From Micromonospora phaseoli (GTDB lineage: Bacteria > Actinomycetota > Actinomycetes > Mycobacteriales > Micromonosporaceae): 64,000 bases of DNA. Under the pieces are notes generated by a model, which was not told the origin of the DNA, did no database searches, and saw nothing but the letters and a program-made list of their open reading frames with translations. Where the stretch lies: NCBI RefSeq assembly GCF_900109115.1, contig NZ_FNYV01000005.1, positions 191,509 through 255,508 of the forward strand. Reading direction: 5' to 3'. The translations under genes and the position numbers were made by a program. Of the stretch, positions 47,437 to 55,930 are shown one piece after another (position 1 is the first letter of the stretch; the number at the start of each line of letters is the position of its first letter).

Positions 47437-48090
47437 TCAGTGCACGTGGGCGAGGGTCAGGCCGTCGGCGATGGGCAGCATCACCGCGTCCACCCGCACG
47501 TCGGAGAGCACGTCGTCGTTGAACGCCGCGATCGCCCGGTCGTCGGCGCTCTGCGGTGCCACCACCCGGCCGTTGCGCAGCACGTTGTCGACGGCGATCA
47601 CCCCGCCGGGCCGCATCCGGGGCACCAGTTCGGCCCAGTAGACCGGGTAACCGGTCTTGTCGGCGTCGATGAAGGCGATGTCGAGGTAGCGCCTGTTCGG
47701 CAACTCCCGCAGTGTCTCGCCGGCCGGACCGATGCGCAGGTCGATCCGGTCGTCGACGCCGGCTCGTGCCCAGTAGCGGCGCGCGATGCCCGTGTACTCC
47801 TCGGAGATGTCGAAGCAGGTCAGCCGCCCGTCCTCGGCCAGCCCTCGGGCGATCGCCAGCGAGGAGAGCCCGGTGAAGGTGCCCACCTCCACCGCGTGTC
47901 GGGCGTTGAGCAGCCGGGTCAGGAACGTCAGGAAGGCGGCCTGCTCCGGGGCGACCTGCATCGACGCGTGCTCCGGCAGCACGGACAGCGTCTCCTCGGT
48001 CAGGTCGCGGACGATCTCGTCGGGCGGCGCACCATGCGCGACGAGATAGGCGTGAAGATCGTCGGTGAGCGGAATCGACTTGAGCGTCAT
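47437..48090 (-). CDS. SAM-dependent O-methyltransferase (catechol type)
   Basis: 217 residues. SAM-binding motif VEVGTFTGLSSLAIARGLAEDG, metal-binding FIDADKTGYPVYW and VIAVDNVLRNGRVV. These place it in methyltransferase family 3 (caffeoyl-CoA/catechol OMT like, divalent-cation dependent). Natural substrate unknown. The start follows TAGTTT by six bases, and that -10 box contains the TAG stop of maf, so it can be transcribed from within the end of maf. Confidence 0.92.
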   Translation of the reverse strand: MTLKSIPLTDDLHAYLVAHGAPPDEIVRDLTEETLSVLPEHASMQVAPEQAAFLTFLTRLLNARHAVEVGTFTGLSSLAIARGLAEDGRLTCFDISEEYTGIARRYWARAGVDDRIDLRIGPAGETLRELPNRRYLDIAFIDADKTGYPVYWAELVPRMRPGGVIAVDNVLRNGRVVAPQSADDRAIAAFNDDVLSDVRVDAVMLPIADGLTLAHVH

Positions 48091-48096
48091 GCTCGG

Positions 48097-48102
48097 AAAC
48101 TA
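48097..48102 (-). promoter_or_regulatory. -10 box of the O-methyltransferase gene inside the maf stop
   Basis: Minus-strand TAGTTT whose first three bases are the maf stop codon; six bases before ATG 48090. Confidence 0.4.
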
Positions 48103-48756
48103 GCCGAGCGGTTCGACCGTCTGGTTACCGGGCGCGATCTTCGTCCACAGATCGGTGATTTGTAGGTCCAGTTCGGCGAGCAGGCGTCGCAACAGGGGTA
48201 GGGACAGCCCGATGACCGTGCCCGGGTCGCCCTCGATCCGCTCCACGAACGGCCCGCCCAGCCCGTCGATCGTGAACGCGCCAGCCACCGCGAGCGGCTC
48301 ACCGGTCGCGACGTACGTTGCGATCTCGTGGTCGCTGATGTCGGCGAAGTGGACCACCGTGGAGGCCACCGCCTCCGCGCGACGCCCCGCCCCGATGTCG
48401 ACAAGACAGTGGCCGCTGTGCAGCACGCCGCTGCGCCCCCGCATCCGCTCCCACCGCCGGACGGCCTCCGCCGAATCGTCGGGCTTGCCAAGGATCTCCC
48501 CGTCGAAGGCGAGCACGGAGTCGCACCCCAGCACGAGCGTGCGCTCGTCGTCGGTGGGCCGCAGCCGGCCCAGCACGGCCTGCGCCTTCAGCCGGGCCAA
48601 CTCCAGGCAGAGATCCTCCGCCCGCTCGGTCACCACCAGCGATTCATCGACGCCGCTGACCAGCACGTCCGGCTCGATGCCGGCAGACTGGAGGGACTTG
48701 CGGCGGGCAGGGCTCGCCGAGGCGAGCACGAGACGGAGCGGCACGACATCAGGCAC
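48100..48756 (-). CDS. maf: Maf family nucleotide pyrophosphatase
   Basis: 218 residues from GTG 48756 (MPDVVPLRLVLASASPARRKSL). Signature LASASPARR at the N-terminus, then LVLGCDSVLAFDGEILGKP and the C-terminal IEGDPGTVIGLSLPLL. Maf proteins hydrolyse non-canonical or ordinary nucleoside triphosphates and are tied to septum formation. TAACGT lies seven bases before the start (leaderless). In mycobacteria maf is next to accE and accD5; here a secretion cassette has been inserted between. Confidence 0.93.
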   Translation of the reverse strand: MPDVVPLRLVLASASPARRKSLQSAGIEPDVLVSGVDESLVVTERAEDLCLELARLKAQAVLGRLRPTDDERTLVLGCDSVLAFDGEILGKPDDSAEAVRRWERMRGRSGVLHSGHCLVDIGAGRRAEAVASTVVHFADISDHEIATYVATGEPLAVAGAFTIDGLGGPFVERIEGDPGTVIGLSLPLLRRLLAELDLQITDLWTKIAPGNQTVEPLG

Positions 48757-48878
48757 GCCGCCGACGTTACCGGCTGCCCGCCCCCCACGCCCTGACGCCC
48801 GGCCCGATCGAGGACCTGCCCGGGTTTCCGTTGCTGCTTCCGTGAACAGTTCGCTCTCGCAGCGGTAAGTTCTGCAGG

Positions 48879-48920
48879 CTTGATGTCACAGAGAAATACA
48901 TACTTCTGTACGACATCAAG
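48879..48920 (-). repeat. 42-nt hairpin element, copy 2
   Basis: Nine-base outer arms CTTGATGTC (minus strand start, 48920) and GACATCAAG are perfect, with an inner ACAGA/TCTGT-like stem. Read on the minus strand it matches the element at 21659-21700 at about 30 of 42 positions. It lies in the 246-nt gap between the mycosin stop and the maf start, ~120 nt before maf. Confidence 0.6.
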
Positions 48921-49002
48921 CTCGGGCGACGACATGTCTCCACCGTCTTGCCGAACCGTCCGACGTGGTCCGAGAGAACGTCGCAGTCCGGCACTCGATG
49001 CC

Positions 49003-50178
49003 TCAGCGACTGACCCGAGGCGGCGGATCGTCGGACCGACGCCGTCGGCGCACGAGCAGCGCCCAGGTGCCACCGGCCGCCAGCAGGACGCCGAGTGTGA
49101 CCACCCCGCGCACGGTAGCCGCCCGATCCCCATCGGCTCGCGGTCCGTCCGCCTCCGCCGTGGTCGGGCCACCGCCACCAGGCGTCGCCGGCACCGACTC
49201 GAAACCCCTCGGCGGTACGTCTGCCGTCAGCGCCGCCACCAAATCGATGACCCCATAGCCGTACTGATCGTCCCGCCCCGGCGGTCCCTTGTCGATTGCC
49301 GTCGCCGTCAACCGGTGCGCCACCTCATCAGCCGGCAGATACGGATACTTGGCCCGAATCAACGCCGCCGCCCCAGCCACAATCGCCGCCGCCCCCGACG
49401 TACCCGTTCCGGCTCGGTACTCGCCATCAAAGTTGGTGCTGTAGATCTCAACCGCTGGTGCGACCACGTCGATCTCTGGGCCGCTGACCGAGATCCTCGT
49501 GCGTCTTCCGTCCCGACCGATCCCGCCGACGGCGACAACATTCGGATACACGGCAGGAAATCCGACATTTTGATCGGCTGGCTTGTTGCCGGCAGCCGCT
49601 ACAACTACCACGTCGGCGCGGGCAGCTGACTGTATTGCCTGCTGCAAGCCAAGGTCAGCGGCTCCGGCGGAAGAAATGCTGATTACCTGAGCCCTTTGTC
49701 TAATCGCGTATTCGATAGCCTGACTAAGACCTGTAGCTGTGCCCAGAGAGCCGTCTAACTTGAAGCGGACTGGTAAGAGTCTCGCTTTGGGTGCGACCCC
49801 TAGGGCGCCCGTCCCGGAAGAGCGTCCGTGAGCGGCAATAAGCCCACCCATGCCTGTACCATGGCCGTCTCTATCTTGTTGCCCGTCGTTCCTGTCTCCA
49901 GGCAATACGGATGTGCCCGCAAGGAGATTGTCGCGGAGGTCGGGGTGTGGAAACACTCCCGTGTCCAACACGGCGACTGTCACGCCTTCACCCTGGCTTA
50001 GATTATGTGCCTGTTGCGCCGACAGATAATCAAGGTGCCATTGCTTGCTGCGAATGTTTCGGGAGTCAACGCCCGGCGGCGGGGCCTCCGCCTTGACGGG
50101 GGAGTGTGAAACTGTGAGTGTGGCAAGTATTGAAATAATCAACAATCGGCCCATCGCTCGACTGCCGCAAAATCTCAC
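49003..50178 (-). CDS. Type VII secretion-associated subtilisin-like serine protease (mycosin)
   Basis: 391 residues from GTG 50178, which overlaps the preceding stop (GTGA). Signal sequence ~9-30, subtilase triad Asp72 (AVLDTGV), His106 (DGHGTGM) and Ser261 (TGTSGAAA), oxyanion Asn198 (AAAGN), and a C-terminal membrane anchor (~360-380) with an Arg-rich tail. Mycosins process substrates and stabilise ESX-type secretion channels. The first half of the gene is much less GC-rich (about 47-68% per 60 bases) than its surroundings. No Ecc channel gene is in the window. Confidence 0.92.
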   Translation of the reverse strand: MRFCGSRAMGRLLIISILATLTVSHSPVKAEAPPPGVDSRNIRSKQWHLDYLSAQQAHNLSQGEGVTVAVLDTGVFPHPDLRDNLLAGTSVLPGDRNDGQQDRDGHGTGMGGLIAAHGRSSGTGALGVAPKARLLPVRFKLDGSLGTATGLSQAIEYAIRQRAQVISISSAGAADLGLQQAIQSAARADVVVVAAAGNKPADQNVGFPAVYPNVVAVGGIGRDGRRTRISVSGPEIDVVAPAVEIYSTNFDGEYRAGTGTSGAAAIVAGAAALIRAKYPYLPADEVAHRLTATAIDKGPPGRDDQYGYGVIDLVAALTADVPPRGFESVPATPGGGGPTTAEADGPRADGDRAATVRGVVTLGVLLAAGGTWALLVRRRRRSDDPPPRVSR

Positions 50179-51533
50179 CGGCCTAAGCCGATTGCCGGAC
50201 CTGGGTCAATTGGTCCATCATCATCAGGCGGGCGAACCACAGGATTGACACCTTGATCTGTCTCCCATGGGTCGTCTGGATCCCAGCGACGCGGTTCGTC
50301 GCTGCCGCGCCGGTCCGCGTTGGAGATGCCGCCAGTTGCGCTAGTGCCTGAGAAGCCTAGGTACGGAGAGCCGCCGATGGGCAGAGTGTAAGAGCCGCCG
50401 ATCCCCCGGCCGTTACCTGGACGTGAACCAGCGGCACCGGTCGGGCCGGTCCCGGCGCCACCGCCCCCGATGACACCTCCTATTGGGTTGACTCTCCGGG
50501 GCTGCCCTCCGCCTGCTGTCGGCTGGCTGAGTCCTGATCCTGGAATGCCGCCGATTAGTCCCCCGGGTGGCATCGCCCTAGGCATCGCATGCGGCCCACC
50601 GCTGCTGGGTCGACTGACTTGGCCGGGTTGTATGCGGCCTGACGATGCAGCCACTTGTCTGCCTGAAGGAGGCATTGGTGTTGGCGGAGTGCCCAAGATC
50701 GGTGACGTAGGGGACGGCGTCGTAGTTGGCATGGGGTTGGGGAAGGCAGGAGTAGGGCCGGGACTGGCGCCACTGAGTATCGGGCCTGCAATAGGGGAGA
50801 TTGGCGTGGGAACCGACTGGGGTATCGAGGGCGGTTGAGTCGTAGCAGACCTGGCGGGTGTGTGCGACGGTGTTGGCATGATGGGCGGAATGACAGGAAT
50901 GGAGTTCCCTGAAATAGCTGAATTATCGAACAAAGGCTGGTCCCTCGCAGGTTGACTGCGGGGCGGGGATGGGGGGTGGCGGAGCAGGACTTGGGCTTGT
51001 TGGAGTTCACCGCTGAGTCCGTACATTATTCCGCGCGCCTGGATGTTCAGGTGTTCCAGGTCGGAGTCGGTCACTGGTGGTTGGCTTGCTCGGCTGCCGG
51101 CGACGGCTTTCGGGTCGGCTGCCGTTTCTTCCCAGGATCGCTTCAGTTGTAGTTTGCCCGCGTACTCGTCGTAGATTTTCTTGATTTGGGTGCGGGTGCT
51201 GCTGAGGGCCTGGGTCGCCGCGGACAGGGCGGTCTGGTTGCTGGCGGCGGCGTCGTGGGTGCGCTGCGCCTGATCGATCAGCGCGTCCAGTTCGACGAGG
51301 TACGCGCGGGACGCTGCGTTGGTCTCGGGGGGCCACGCCTGGGCGAGGCTTTCACGGTAGGTCCTGAGCCGTCCGAGGTGTTGCCCGGCAAGGTCGCAGA
51401 CCTTGCGCCAGCCGGCGACGTGCCGCCAGTGGTTGTCGGTGTCGTGGTCCTGGAGGCAGGCCCACATGTCGACCACGTTCATCAGGTACCAGTCGGTGAG
51501 GCCGCCACTGCGGCCGACGCCCGGATCTCTCAT
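50175..51533 (-). CDS. Proline-rich WXG/PPE-like protein of an orphan type VII cassette
   Basis: 452 residues. The N-terminal ~190 form a helical hairpin-like domain (WYLMNVVDMWACL ... IDQAQRTHDAAASNQTALSAATQ), then ~220 Pro/Ser/Gly residues with many PxP units, then a conserved acidic ending, WDPDDPWETDQGVNPVV. Layout resembles secreted WXG100/PPE-type substrates with a mycosin partner. ATG overlaps the upstream stop and its own stop overlaps the mycosin start, so the three genes are tightly coupled. The middle is low in GC for this genome. Confidence 0.75.
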   Translation of the reverse strand: MRDPGVGRSGGLTDWYLMNVVDMWACLQDHDTDNHWRHVAGWRKVCDLAGQHLGRLRTYRESLAQAWPPETNAASRAYLVELDALIDQAQRTHDAAASNQTALSAATQALSSTRTQIKKIYDEYAGKLQLKRSWEETAADPKAVAGSRASQPPVTDSDLEHLNIQARGIMYGLSGELQQAQVLLRHPPSPPRSQPARDQPLFDNSAISGNSIPVIPPIMPTPSHTPARSATTQPPSIPQSVPTPISPIAGPILSGASPGPTPAFPNPMPTTTPSPTSPILGTPPTPMPPSGRQVAASSGRIQPGQVSRPSSGGPHAMPRAMPPGGLIGGIPGSGLSQPTAGGGQPRRVNPIGGVIGGGGAGTGPTGAAGSRPGNGRGIGGSYTLPIGGSPYLGFSGTSATGGISNADRRGSDEPRRWDPDDPWETDQGVNPVVRPPDDDGPIDPGPAIGLGR

Positions 51534-51991
51534 GGGAGCACCACCGGGCCCACCGTGCCGCTGTCGGTCGGGTCGGTCAGCGACGGCGACGGTGCGGGCT
51601 GCGCCGGTACCACGCCGGCCTGGCCGAACGCCTGGTGGATGTCGGCTACCCGGGCCGCCGAGAAGGCGTCGACGTCGCCGTACTGCTCGGCCACGATTTT
51701 GGCGGCCTCCGCGAGGTGGCCGGTGGCGTCGCCGACGCCCCAGACCGCGTTGGTCGCCGCCTGCTGGGTCTCCCAGTGTGCGCGCATGAACTGCACCAGC
51801 TCGACGAACGCGTCGGCCGGGTTGGGCACCTCGGTGACCATGTCGTCGGCGATGTACCGCAGGTGCGGTGCGTAGTTGCTCTCCACCTCGGCACGAAGCT
51901 TGTCGGCGAACTCCCGCAGCTGGCGGATGTCCGCCTCGACGCCGCCGTAACTGCTCAACCAGGACGCTGGTCGATCCTCCGCAGGGATCAT
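51530..51991 (-). CDS. Small helical WXG-like protein of the type VII cassette
   Basis: 153 residues from ATG 51991 (MIPAEDRPASWLSSYGGVEADI); GGGAGGG lies just upstream. All helical: DIRQLREFADKLRAEVESNY and VELVQFMRAHWETQQAATNAVWG, with an HW...W element in place of WXG, and a Pro-rich tail. The stop overlaps the next start (ATGA). First gene of the cassette; probably a heterodimer partner or secreted factor. No known name. Confidence 0.75.
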   Translation of the reverse strand: MIPAEDRPASWLSSYGGVEADIRQLREFADKLRAEVESNYAPHLRYIADDMVTEVPNPADAFVELVQFMRAHWETQQAATNAVWGVGDATGHLAEAAKIVAEQYGDVDAFSAARVADIHQAFGQAGVVPAQPAPSPSLTDPTDSGTVGPVVLP

Positions 51992-52114
51992 CGGCCCTCC
52001 CAACCTGTCACGGACCCGTTCCCCTGAGTGAGGTTAGACGCTGGATGCTGCCCCCGGCAGTCCCTGCGGGTCACCGTCGTCCGCTGGCCGGCGGCGGTGA
52101 CGCGTGACGGATTG

Positions 52115-52327
52115 TCAGCGGGGCAGACCGGAGGCGCGCCACGCTCCGACGCCGGGTGTCAGCGCCCCGCCCGCCGGGCGACCGCTGCGCGCCCACGCTG
52201 ATGCCGGCACCGGTGCGGGCCCCGCCGACGGGCGGGACCGGAAGACGATCGCGCCCACCAACGCGGCCAACTCCTCGGTGGTCGGCACACCGCGCACAAC
52301 CCGGAACAGCGGCTCCTCGACAGACAT
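52115..52327 (-). CDS. accE: Acyl-CoA carboxylase epsilon subunit
   Basis: 70 residues from ATG 52327: MSVEEPLFRVVRGVPTTEEL, then AALVGAIVFRSR and a Gly/Ala/Pro linker ending GAWRASGLPR. The RVVRGxPTxEELAALV core is diagnostic of AccE, the small subunit that stabilises AccA3-AccD complexes in actinobacteria. TACGCT lies six bases before the ATG (leaderless). It is separated from accD by six genes and from maf by the secretion cassette, unlike the contiguous accD5-accE-maf order I recall from mycobacteria. Confidence 0.88.
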   Translation of the reverse strand: MSVEEPLFRVVRGVPTTEELAALVGAIVFRSRPSAGPAPVPASAWARSGRPAGGALTPGVGAWRASGLPR

Positions 52328-52333
52328 GCCCCA

Positions 52334-52339
52334 AGCGTA
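52334..52339 (-). promoter_or_regulatory. -10 box of accE
   Basis: Minus-strand TACGCT, six bases before ATG 52327; leaderless start. Confidence 0.45.
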
Positions 52340-52405
52340 CGCCGGGTGAACTTGACCTTCCTCGCACAGTGGCGTGCCGGCGGTGTGACCGTCGGCCCTG
52401 CCGGG

Positions 52406-52411
52406 TACCGT
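52406..52411 (+). promoter_or_regulatory. -10 box of the second Ser/Thr kinase gene
   Basis: TACCGT, seven bases before ATG 52419; leaderless start, divergent from accE. Confidence 0.45.
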
Positions 52412-52418
52412 CTCAGCG

Positions 52419-54665
52419 ATGTCAGAAGCTGCCCCCCAACTCGTCGCCGACCGGTACCGGCTCATCTCGCCGCTCGGTCAGGGCGGCATGGGTCGGGTAT
52501 GGAGGGCGCGCGACGAGGTGCTGCACCGCGACGTCGCAATCAAGGAGTTGGTTCCGCCGCCGGGCCTGACCGACGACGAGCGCCGCGAGATGCGCGAGCG
52601 CTCGTTGCGCGAGGCACGCGCCATCGCCCGGCTCAACAACGTCAACGTGGTACGCATCTTCGACGTGCTCCGCACCGACGGTGACCCCTGGATCGTCATG
52701 GAGTACGTGGCGTCCCGGTCGTTGCAGGACGCCCTCGCCGCGGATGGTCCGGTCTCGTCGGATCAGGCCGTGGAGATCGGGCTGGGGGTGCTGAACGCGC
52801 TAAAAGCCGCCCACAAGGCCGGCATCATGCACCGCGACGTCAAGCCCGGCAATGTGCTGCTCGGCGACGACGGTCGGGTGGTGCTGACCGACTTCGGGCT
52901 GGCCACTATCCCCGGTGACCCGAACGTCACCCGCACCGGCATGGTGCTCGGCTCGCCCGCGTACATCGCGCCGGAACGGGCCCGCGACGGCACCGCCGGG
53001 CCCGAGGCCGACCTGTGGTCGCTGGGTGCCACGCTCTACGCCGCCGTAGAGGGCAAATCCCCGTTCGCCCGGCCGTCGGCTATCGGCACCCTGGCCGCGC
53101 TCGCCACCGAAGCGGTGCCGCCGGCCCGTAACGCCGGGCCGCTCAAGCAGGTGCTCGCCGGGCTGCTCCGCAAGGACCCGCAGGAGCGGATCACCGCCGA
53201 GTCGGCCGAGCGGATGCTGCGCAAGGCCAGCGGCCGTCGAGCCCGGGGGATCTCACTGCTCGGTGGCGTACGCCGGCCCGGGCCGAACGGCCCACGCGAA
53301 CCGCGCCCACCGCTGGTGCCGGCGCCGCGCCCGTCCGGTGAGCGGCCCGCGACGCCGGTCACCCCGCCCGCACCGCGCACGCCGCCCACCTCCGGACCTC
53401 TGGCCGCAGCCGGGGCCGCCGCGGCAGCGGTCGGTTCCAGTGCGGACCAGTCGACCGGTACCCAGCCCGGCTCGGAGGCCGCCGCGACTGCCAAGGTCGC
53501 CCCGGCCAGCGGCGCGGATGCCGAGCCGACGGCGAAGGTCGACGCCGCCGACGCGGGCGCTGACGCCGCCCCCACGGCTACGGTGTCCAGCGCCGGGACC
53601 ACCGGGGCTGCGCCGTCCGAGGGCTCGTCAACCGGGGTTGCCCAGTCCGCGGGCCGGACGGCTGAGTCGGGCGGCGGACCGGCCGATTCGTCCACTTCGC
53701 CGGCGGTCCAGGGGGATGACGCTGCGGCCGGAGCGGCCGTCGGTAGCGCGCCGGACGATGCGGCTGCGGCATCCGATGGTCAGGGCGCGCCGTTGGGCAG
53801 GCAGACCGCGCCGGCAACCGGGACGGGCGACCAGGCCAGCCCGGAGGCGGCGGGCCTGTCGGCGGGCGACGCTACCCGCGTGGCGCCCCAGCAGCCGACT
53901 TCGCTCATGCCGGCCGCACCGGTCAGCCCGGCGCGCGGCTCACTCTTCACCGCCGGGCAGTTCCGATCGGAGCGGACCCGCCGCGCCGTGCTCGTCGGCA
54001 CCCTGGTCGCGGTGCTGCTCGTCGGTCTGGTGGTGGCGGTGCCGCTGCTGACCAGCGGCGACGATGGTGACGAGACTCCGCAGGGCGGGGCCGGCTCCAC
54101 GAGCGCCTCCGCGTCGGCGACCGCCGAACCGGCCGCCCCGCCACCGACCGCCGCCCCGTCCAGCCCGTCGGCCTCGCCCAGCCCGTCGGTCTCCCTCAGC
54201 CCGTCCGAGCCGGCCGGTGGCGTGCCGGAGGGGTGGACGCTGCGTACCGACCCGGTGGGCTTCAAGGTGCCGGTGCCGGACGGCTGGCGGCGCAGCACCA
54301 GTGGCACCTCGGTCATCTACCGGGAGCCGGACGGCGTCCGCGAGCTGCTGATCGACCGCACCGACACGCCGAAGCGGGACGCCGAGGCTGATTGGCGATC
54401 GATCGAGCCGGCCCGGAAGAACCTCGTGCGCAACTACAAGTTGATCCGCATCTCGTCGCTGGACTGCAAGTGGCGGACCTGCGCCGACTGGGACTGGCTG
54501 GAGGACCGCGACAACACCCGGATCCGGGTCCGCAACCGGGCCTTCGTCCCCGCCAGCAACCGGGGCTTCGCCCTGCGCTGGGAGGTCGCGAACAAGGACT
54601 GGGAGGCCAATCTCGACAACTTCGAGATGATCTTCCGGGAGTTCGTGCCGGACCGTCAGGACTGA
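52419..54665 (+). CDS. Membrane Ser/Thr protein kinase with extracytoplasmic sensor-like domain
   Basis: 748 residues. Kinase domain ~10-270: Gly loop LGQGGMG, Lys42 (AIKEL), catalytic Asp140 (MHRDVKPGN), DFG 158-160 and activation segment TRTGMVLGSPAYIAPER; all key residues present. A ~250-residue Ala/Thr/Ser/Asp-rich linker leads to a single membrane helix (~525-545, VLVGTLVAVLLVGLVVAVPLL), a Ser/Pro stalk, and a ~145-residue outside domain (GFKVPVPDGWRRSTSGTSVIY ... FREFVPD). The outside domain resembles that of the kinase at 23566-25659. Signal unknown. Confidence 0.93.
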   Translation: MSEAAPQLVADRYRLISPLGQGGMGRVWRARDEVLHRDVAIKELVPPPGLTDDERREMRERSLREARAIARLNNVNVVRIFDVLRTDGDPWIVMEYVASRSLQDALAADGPVSSDQAVEIGLGVLNALKAAHKAGIMHRDVKPGNVLLGDDGRVVLTDFGLATIPGDPNVTRTGMVLGSPAYIAPERARDGTAGPEADLWSLGATLYAAVEGKSPFARPSAIGTLAALATEAVPPARNAGPLKQVLAGLLRKDPQERITAESAERMLRKASGRRARGISLLGGVRRPGPNGPREPRPPLVPAPRPSGERPATPVTPPAPRTPPTSGPLAAAGAAAAAVGSSADQSTGTQPGSEAAATAKVAPASGADAEPTAKVDAADAGADAAPTATVSSAGTTGAAPSEGSSTGVAQSAGRTAESGGGPADSSTSPAVQGDDAAAGAAVGSAPDDAAAASDGQGAPLGRQTAPATGTGDQASPEAAGLSAGDATRVAPQQPTSLMPAAPVSPARGSLFTAGQFRSERTRRAVLVGTLVAVLLVGLVVAVPLLTSGDDGDETPQGGAGSTSASASATAEPAAPPPTAAPSSPSASPSPSVSLSPSEPAGGVPEGWTLRTDPVGFKVPVPDGWRRSTSGTSVIYREPDGVRELLIDRTDTPKRDAEADWRSIEPARKNLVRNYKLIRISSLDCKWRTCADWDWLEDRDNTRIRVRNRAFVPASNRGFALRWEVANKDWEANLDNFEMIFREFVPDRQD

Positions 54666-54729
54666 TCGGCAGGCATGGCCCTCCGTCGTTCGGGGTATCT
54701 GATCTCCGACGACGGAAGGGAGGCCCGAG

Positions 54730-54966
54730 ATGGGTTACCGAGGAAGAGATGCCCGGCCCCGGCTGGCACTGTGGACCGCCGTGGTGCTCGGCACCGTCGT
54801 ACTGCTGGTCGCCGCCGTCGGCGTCGCCGTACTCGCCACGCTGGTCAGCCTGGTGACGCTCGCCGGTGCGGGCCTGGCCGGCTGGCACCTCACCCGCCGG
54901 GGCTCGGTATCGCGCGGGGTGGGGACGACCGTGCCGGTCGCGCTCGCCGCGCGGCGGCGGGCCTGA
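54730..54966 (+). CDS. Small two-helix membrane protein
   Basis: 78 residues, MGYRGRDARPRLALWTAVVL, with two hydrophobic segments (ALWTAVVLGTVVLLVAAVGV and ATLVSLVTLAGAGLAGWHL) and basic ends. GGAAGGGAGG precedes the ATG. Located 64 nt after the kinase gene in the same direction, so possibly co-transcribed. No family recognised. Confidence 0.65.
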   Translation: MGYRGRDARPRLALWTAVVLGTVVLLVAAVGVAVLATLVSLVTLAGAGLAGWHLTRRGSVSRGVGTTVPVALAARRRA

Positions 54967-54986
54967 GCCCGCCGCCGCGGCGTACG

Positions 54987-55739
54987 TCAGGTGTTGTTGG
55001 CCAGGGCGATCAGCCGGCTGCGGTCACCGTTCCAGTAGTTGCGGTCGACTCCGCCGCTGATGCCGGAGACGCTGCCGGAGTCGGTGTACTGCCAGAAGCT
55101 CCAGAACGGCGCGCCGGCCGGCAGGGCGCCGACCGAGGACGACCAGCGGGCCACCCACAGCGGGTGGTTGCTCCACGGACCGCTCCAGGAGCCGGTGCAC
55201 TGGTTCCAGAAGCTGGTGGTGGTGTAGATGACCGCGTACCGCCCGGTGCGCGAGCGGTACGTGTTGAGGAAGTCCTGCACCCAACTGCGCATGCCGGTGG
55301 TGCTCAGGCCGTAGCAGTACCCGCCGCTGTAGGGGTTCGCCTCCAGGTCGAGCGCCGCCGGTAGGGTGCGGCTGTCGGCCGACCAGGCGCCGCCGTTGGA
55401 GGCCAGGTAGTTCGCCTGCACCGCGCCGGAGGAGATGTTGGGCCGGGCGAAGTGGTACGCGCCGCGGATCACCCCCGCGTTGTACGCGTTGACGTAGTTG
55501 GTGTTGAAATTCGGGTCCTTGTAGCTCGTACCCTCGGTGGCCTTGATGAAGGCGAACTGGATGCCGGAGTTGCGGACGCTCGTCCAGTTGATGGTGCCCT
55601 GGTAGCGCGAGACGTCGATGCCCGGCACGGTGGCCGCGGCGGCCGGTGTCGCGGTGGCGACGAGCCCGGCGGCGGCGGTGGCGAGTACGGTGAGCGCGGC
55701 GGCGGTCAGCCGGCGTAGCGATGTTCTGGTCCGACCCAT
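54987..55739 (-). CDS. Secreted GH25 family lysozyme (muramidase)
   Basis: 250 residues from ATG 55739 (MGRTRTSLRRLTAAALTVLA), with AGGAGGA four bases upstream; longer in-frame starts lack such a site. Sec signal peptide with cleavage near ATPAAAATV, then the GH25 barrel: PGIDVSRYQGTINWTSV (Asp in GIDVSRYQG), FAFIKATEG, RGAYHFARP, LPAALDLEANPY (catalytic Asp/Glu) and WQYTDSGSVSGISGGVDRNYW. Cleaves the MurNAc-GlcNAc bond of peptidoglycan outside the cell. An inverted repeat in the leader suggests regulation. Confidence 0.94.
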   Translation of the reverse strand: MGRTRTSLRRLTAAALTVLATAAAGLVATATPAAAATVPGIDVSRYQGTINWTSVRNSGIQFAFIKATEGTSYKDPNFNTNYVNAYNAGVIRGAYHFARPNISSGAVQANYLASNGGAWSADSRTLPAALDLEANPYSGGYCYGLSTTGMRSWVQDFLNTYRSRTGRYAVIYTTTSFWNQCTGSWSGPWSNHPLWVARWSSSVGALPAGAPFWSFWQYTDSGSVSGISGGVDRNYWNGDRSRLIALANNT

Positions 55740-55757
55740 AACGTCCTCCTGAGACGA

Positions 55758-55798
55758 CTGTCGATAGACAGACATCTTTGAAGGTGGGTGCCCTTCAA
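55758..55798. promoter_or_regulatory. Two dyads upstream of the lysozyme gene
   Basis: CTGTC-GATA-GACAG (55758-55771) and TTGAAGG-N7-CCTTCAA (55778-55784 and 55792-55798). They sit 20-60 bases before the GH25 start, where an operator or leader hairpin would be. Confidence 0.45.
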
Positions 55799-55916
55799 GG
55801 CAAGGGATACAAAGAAAACTTTCAATGTGGTGACTGTGGTGCGGGCCCACCTGGCGATCAACGCAGGGTGGCCGGTCGTGGACCGACACCGAACGCCGAG
55901 GTCGGAAGGCGGGCGG

Positions 55917-55922
55917 TAGGCT
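55917..55922 (+). promoter_or_regulatory. -10 box of the M50 protease gene
   Basis: TAGGCT, eight bases before ATG 55931; this decides the start in favour of 55931 over the ATG at 55949. Confidence 0.45.
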
Positions 55923-55930
55923 CGCGCCCC

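Noticed and set aside
48767..48994. A small protein gene on the minus strand between the mycosin and maf (with MSSPELDVVQKYVFLCDIKP).
   Set aside because: No good ribosome site, and the conserved part coincides with a hairpin; treated as a repeat element, though a peptide origin is mentioned as an option.
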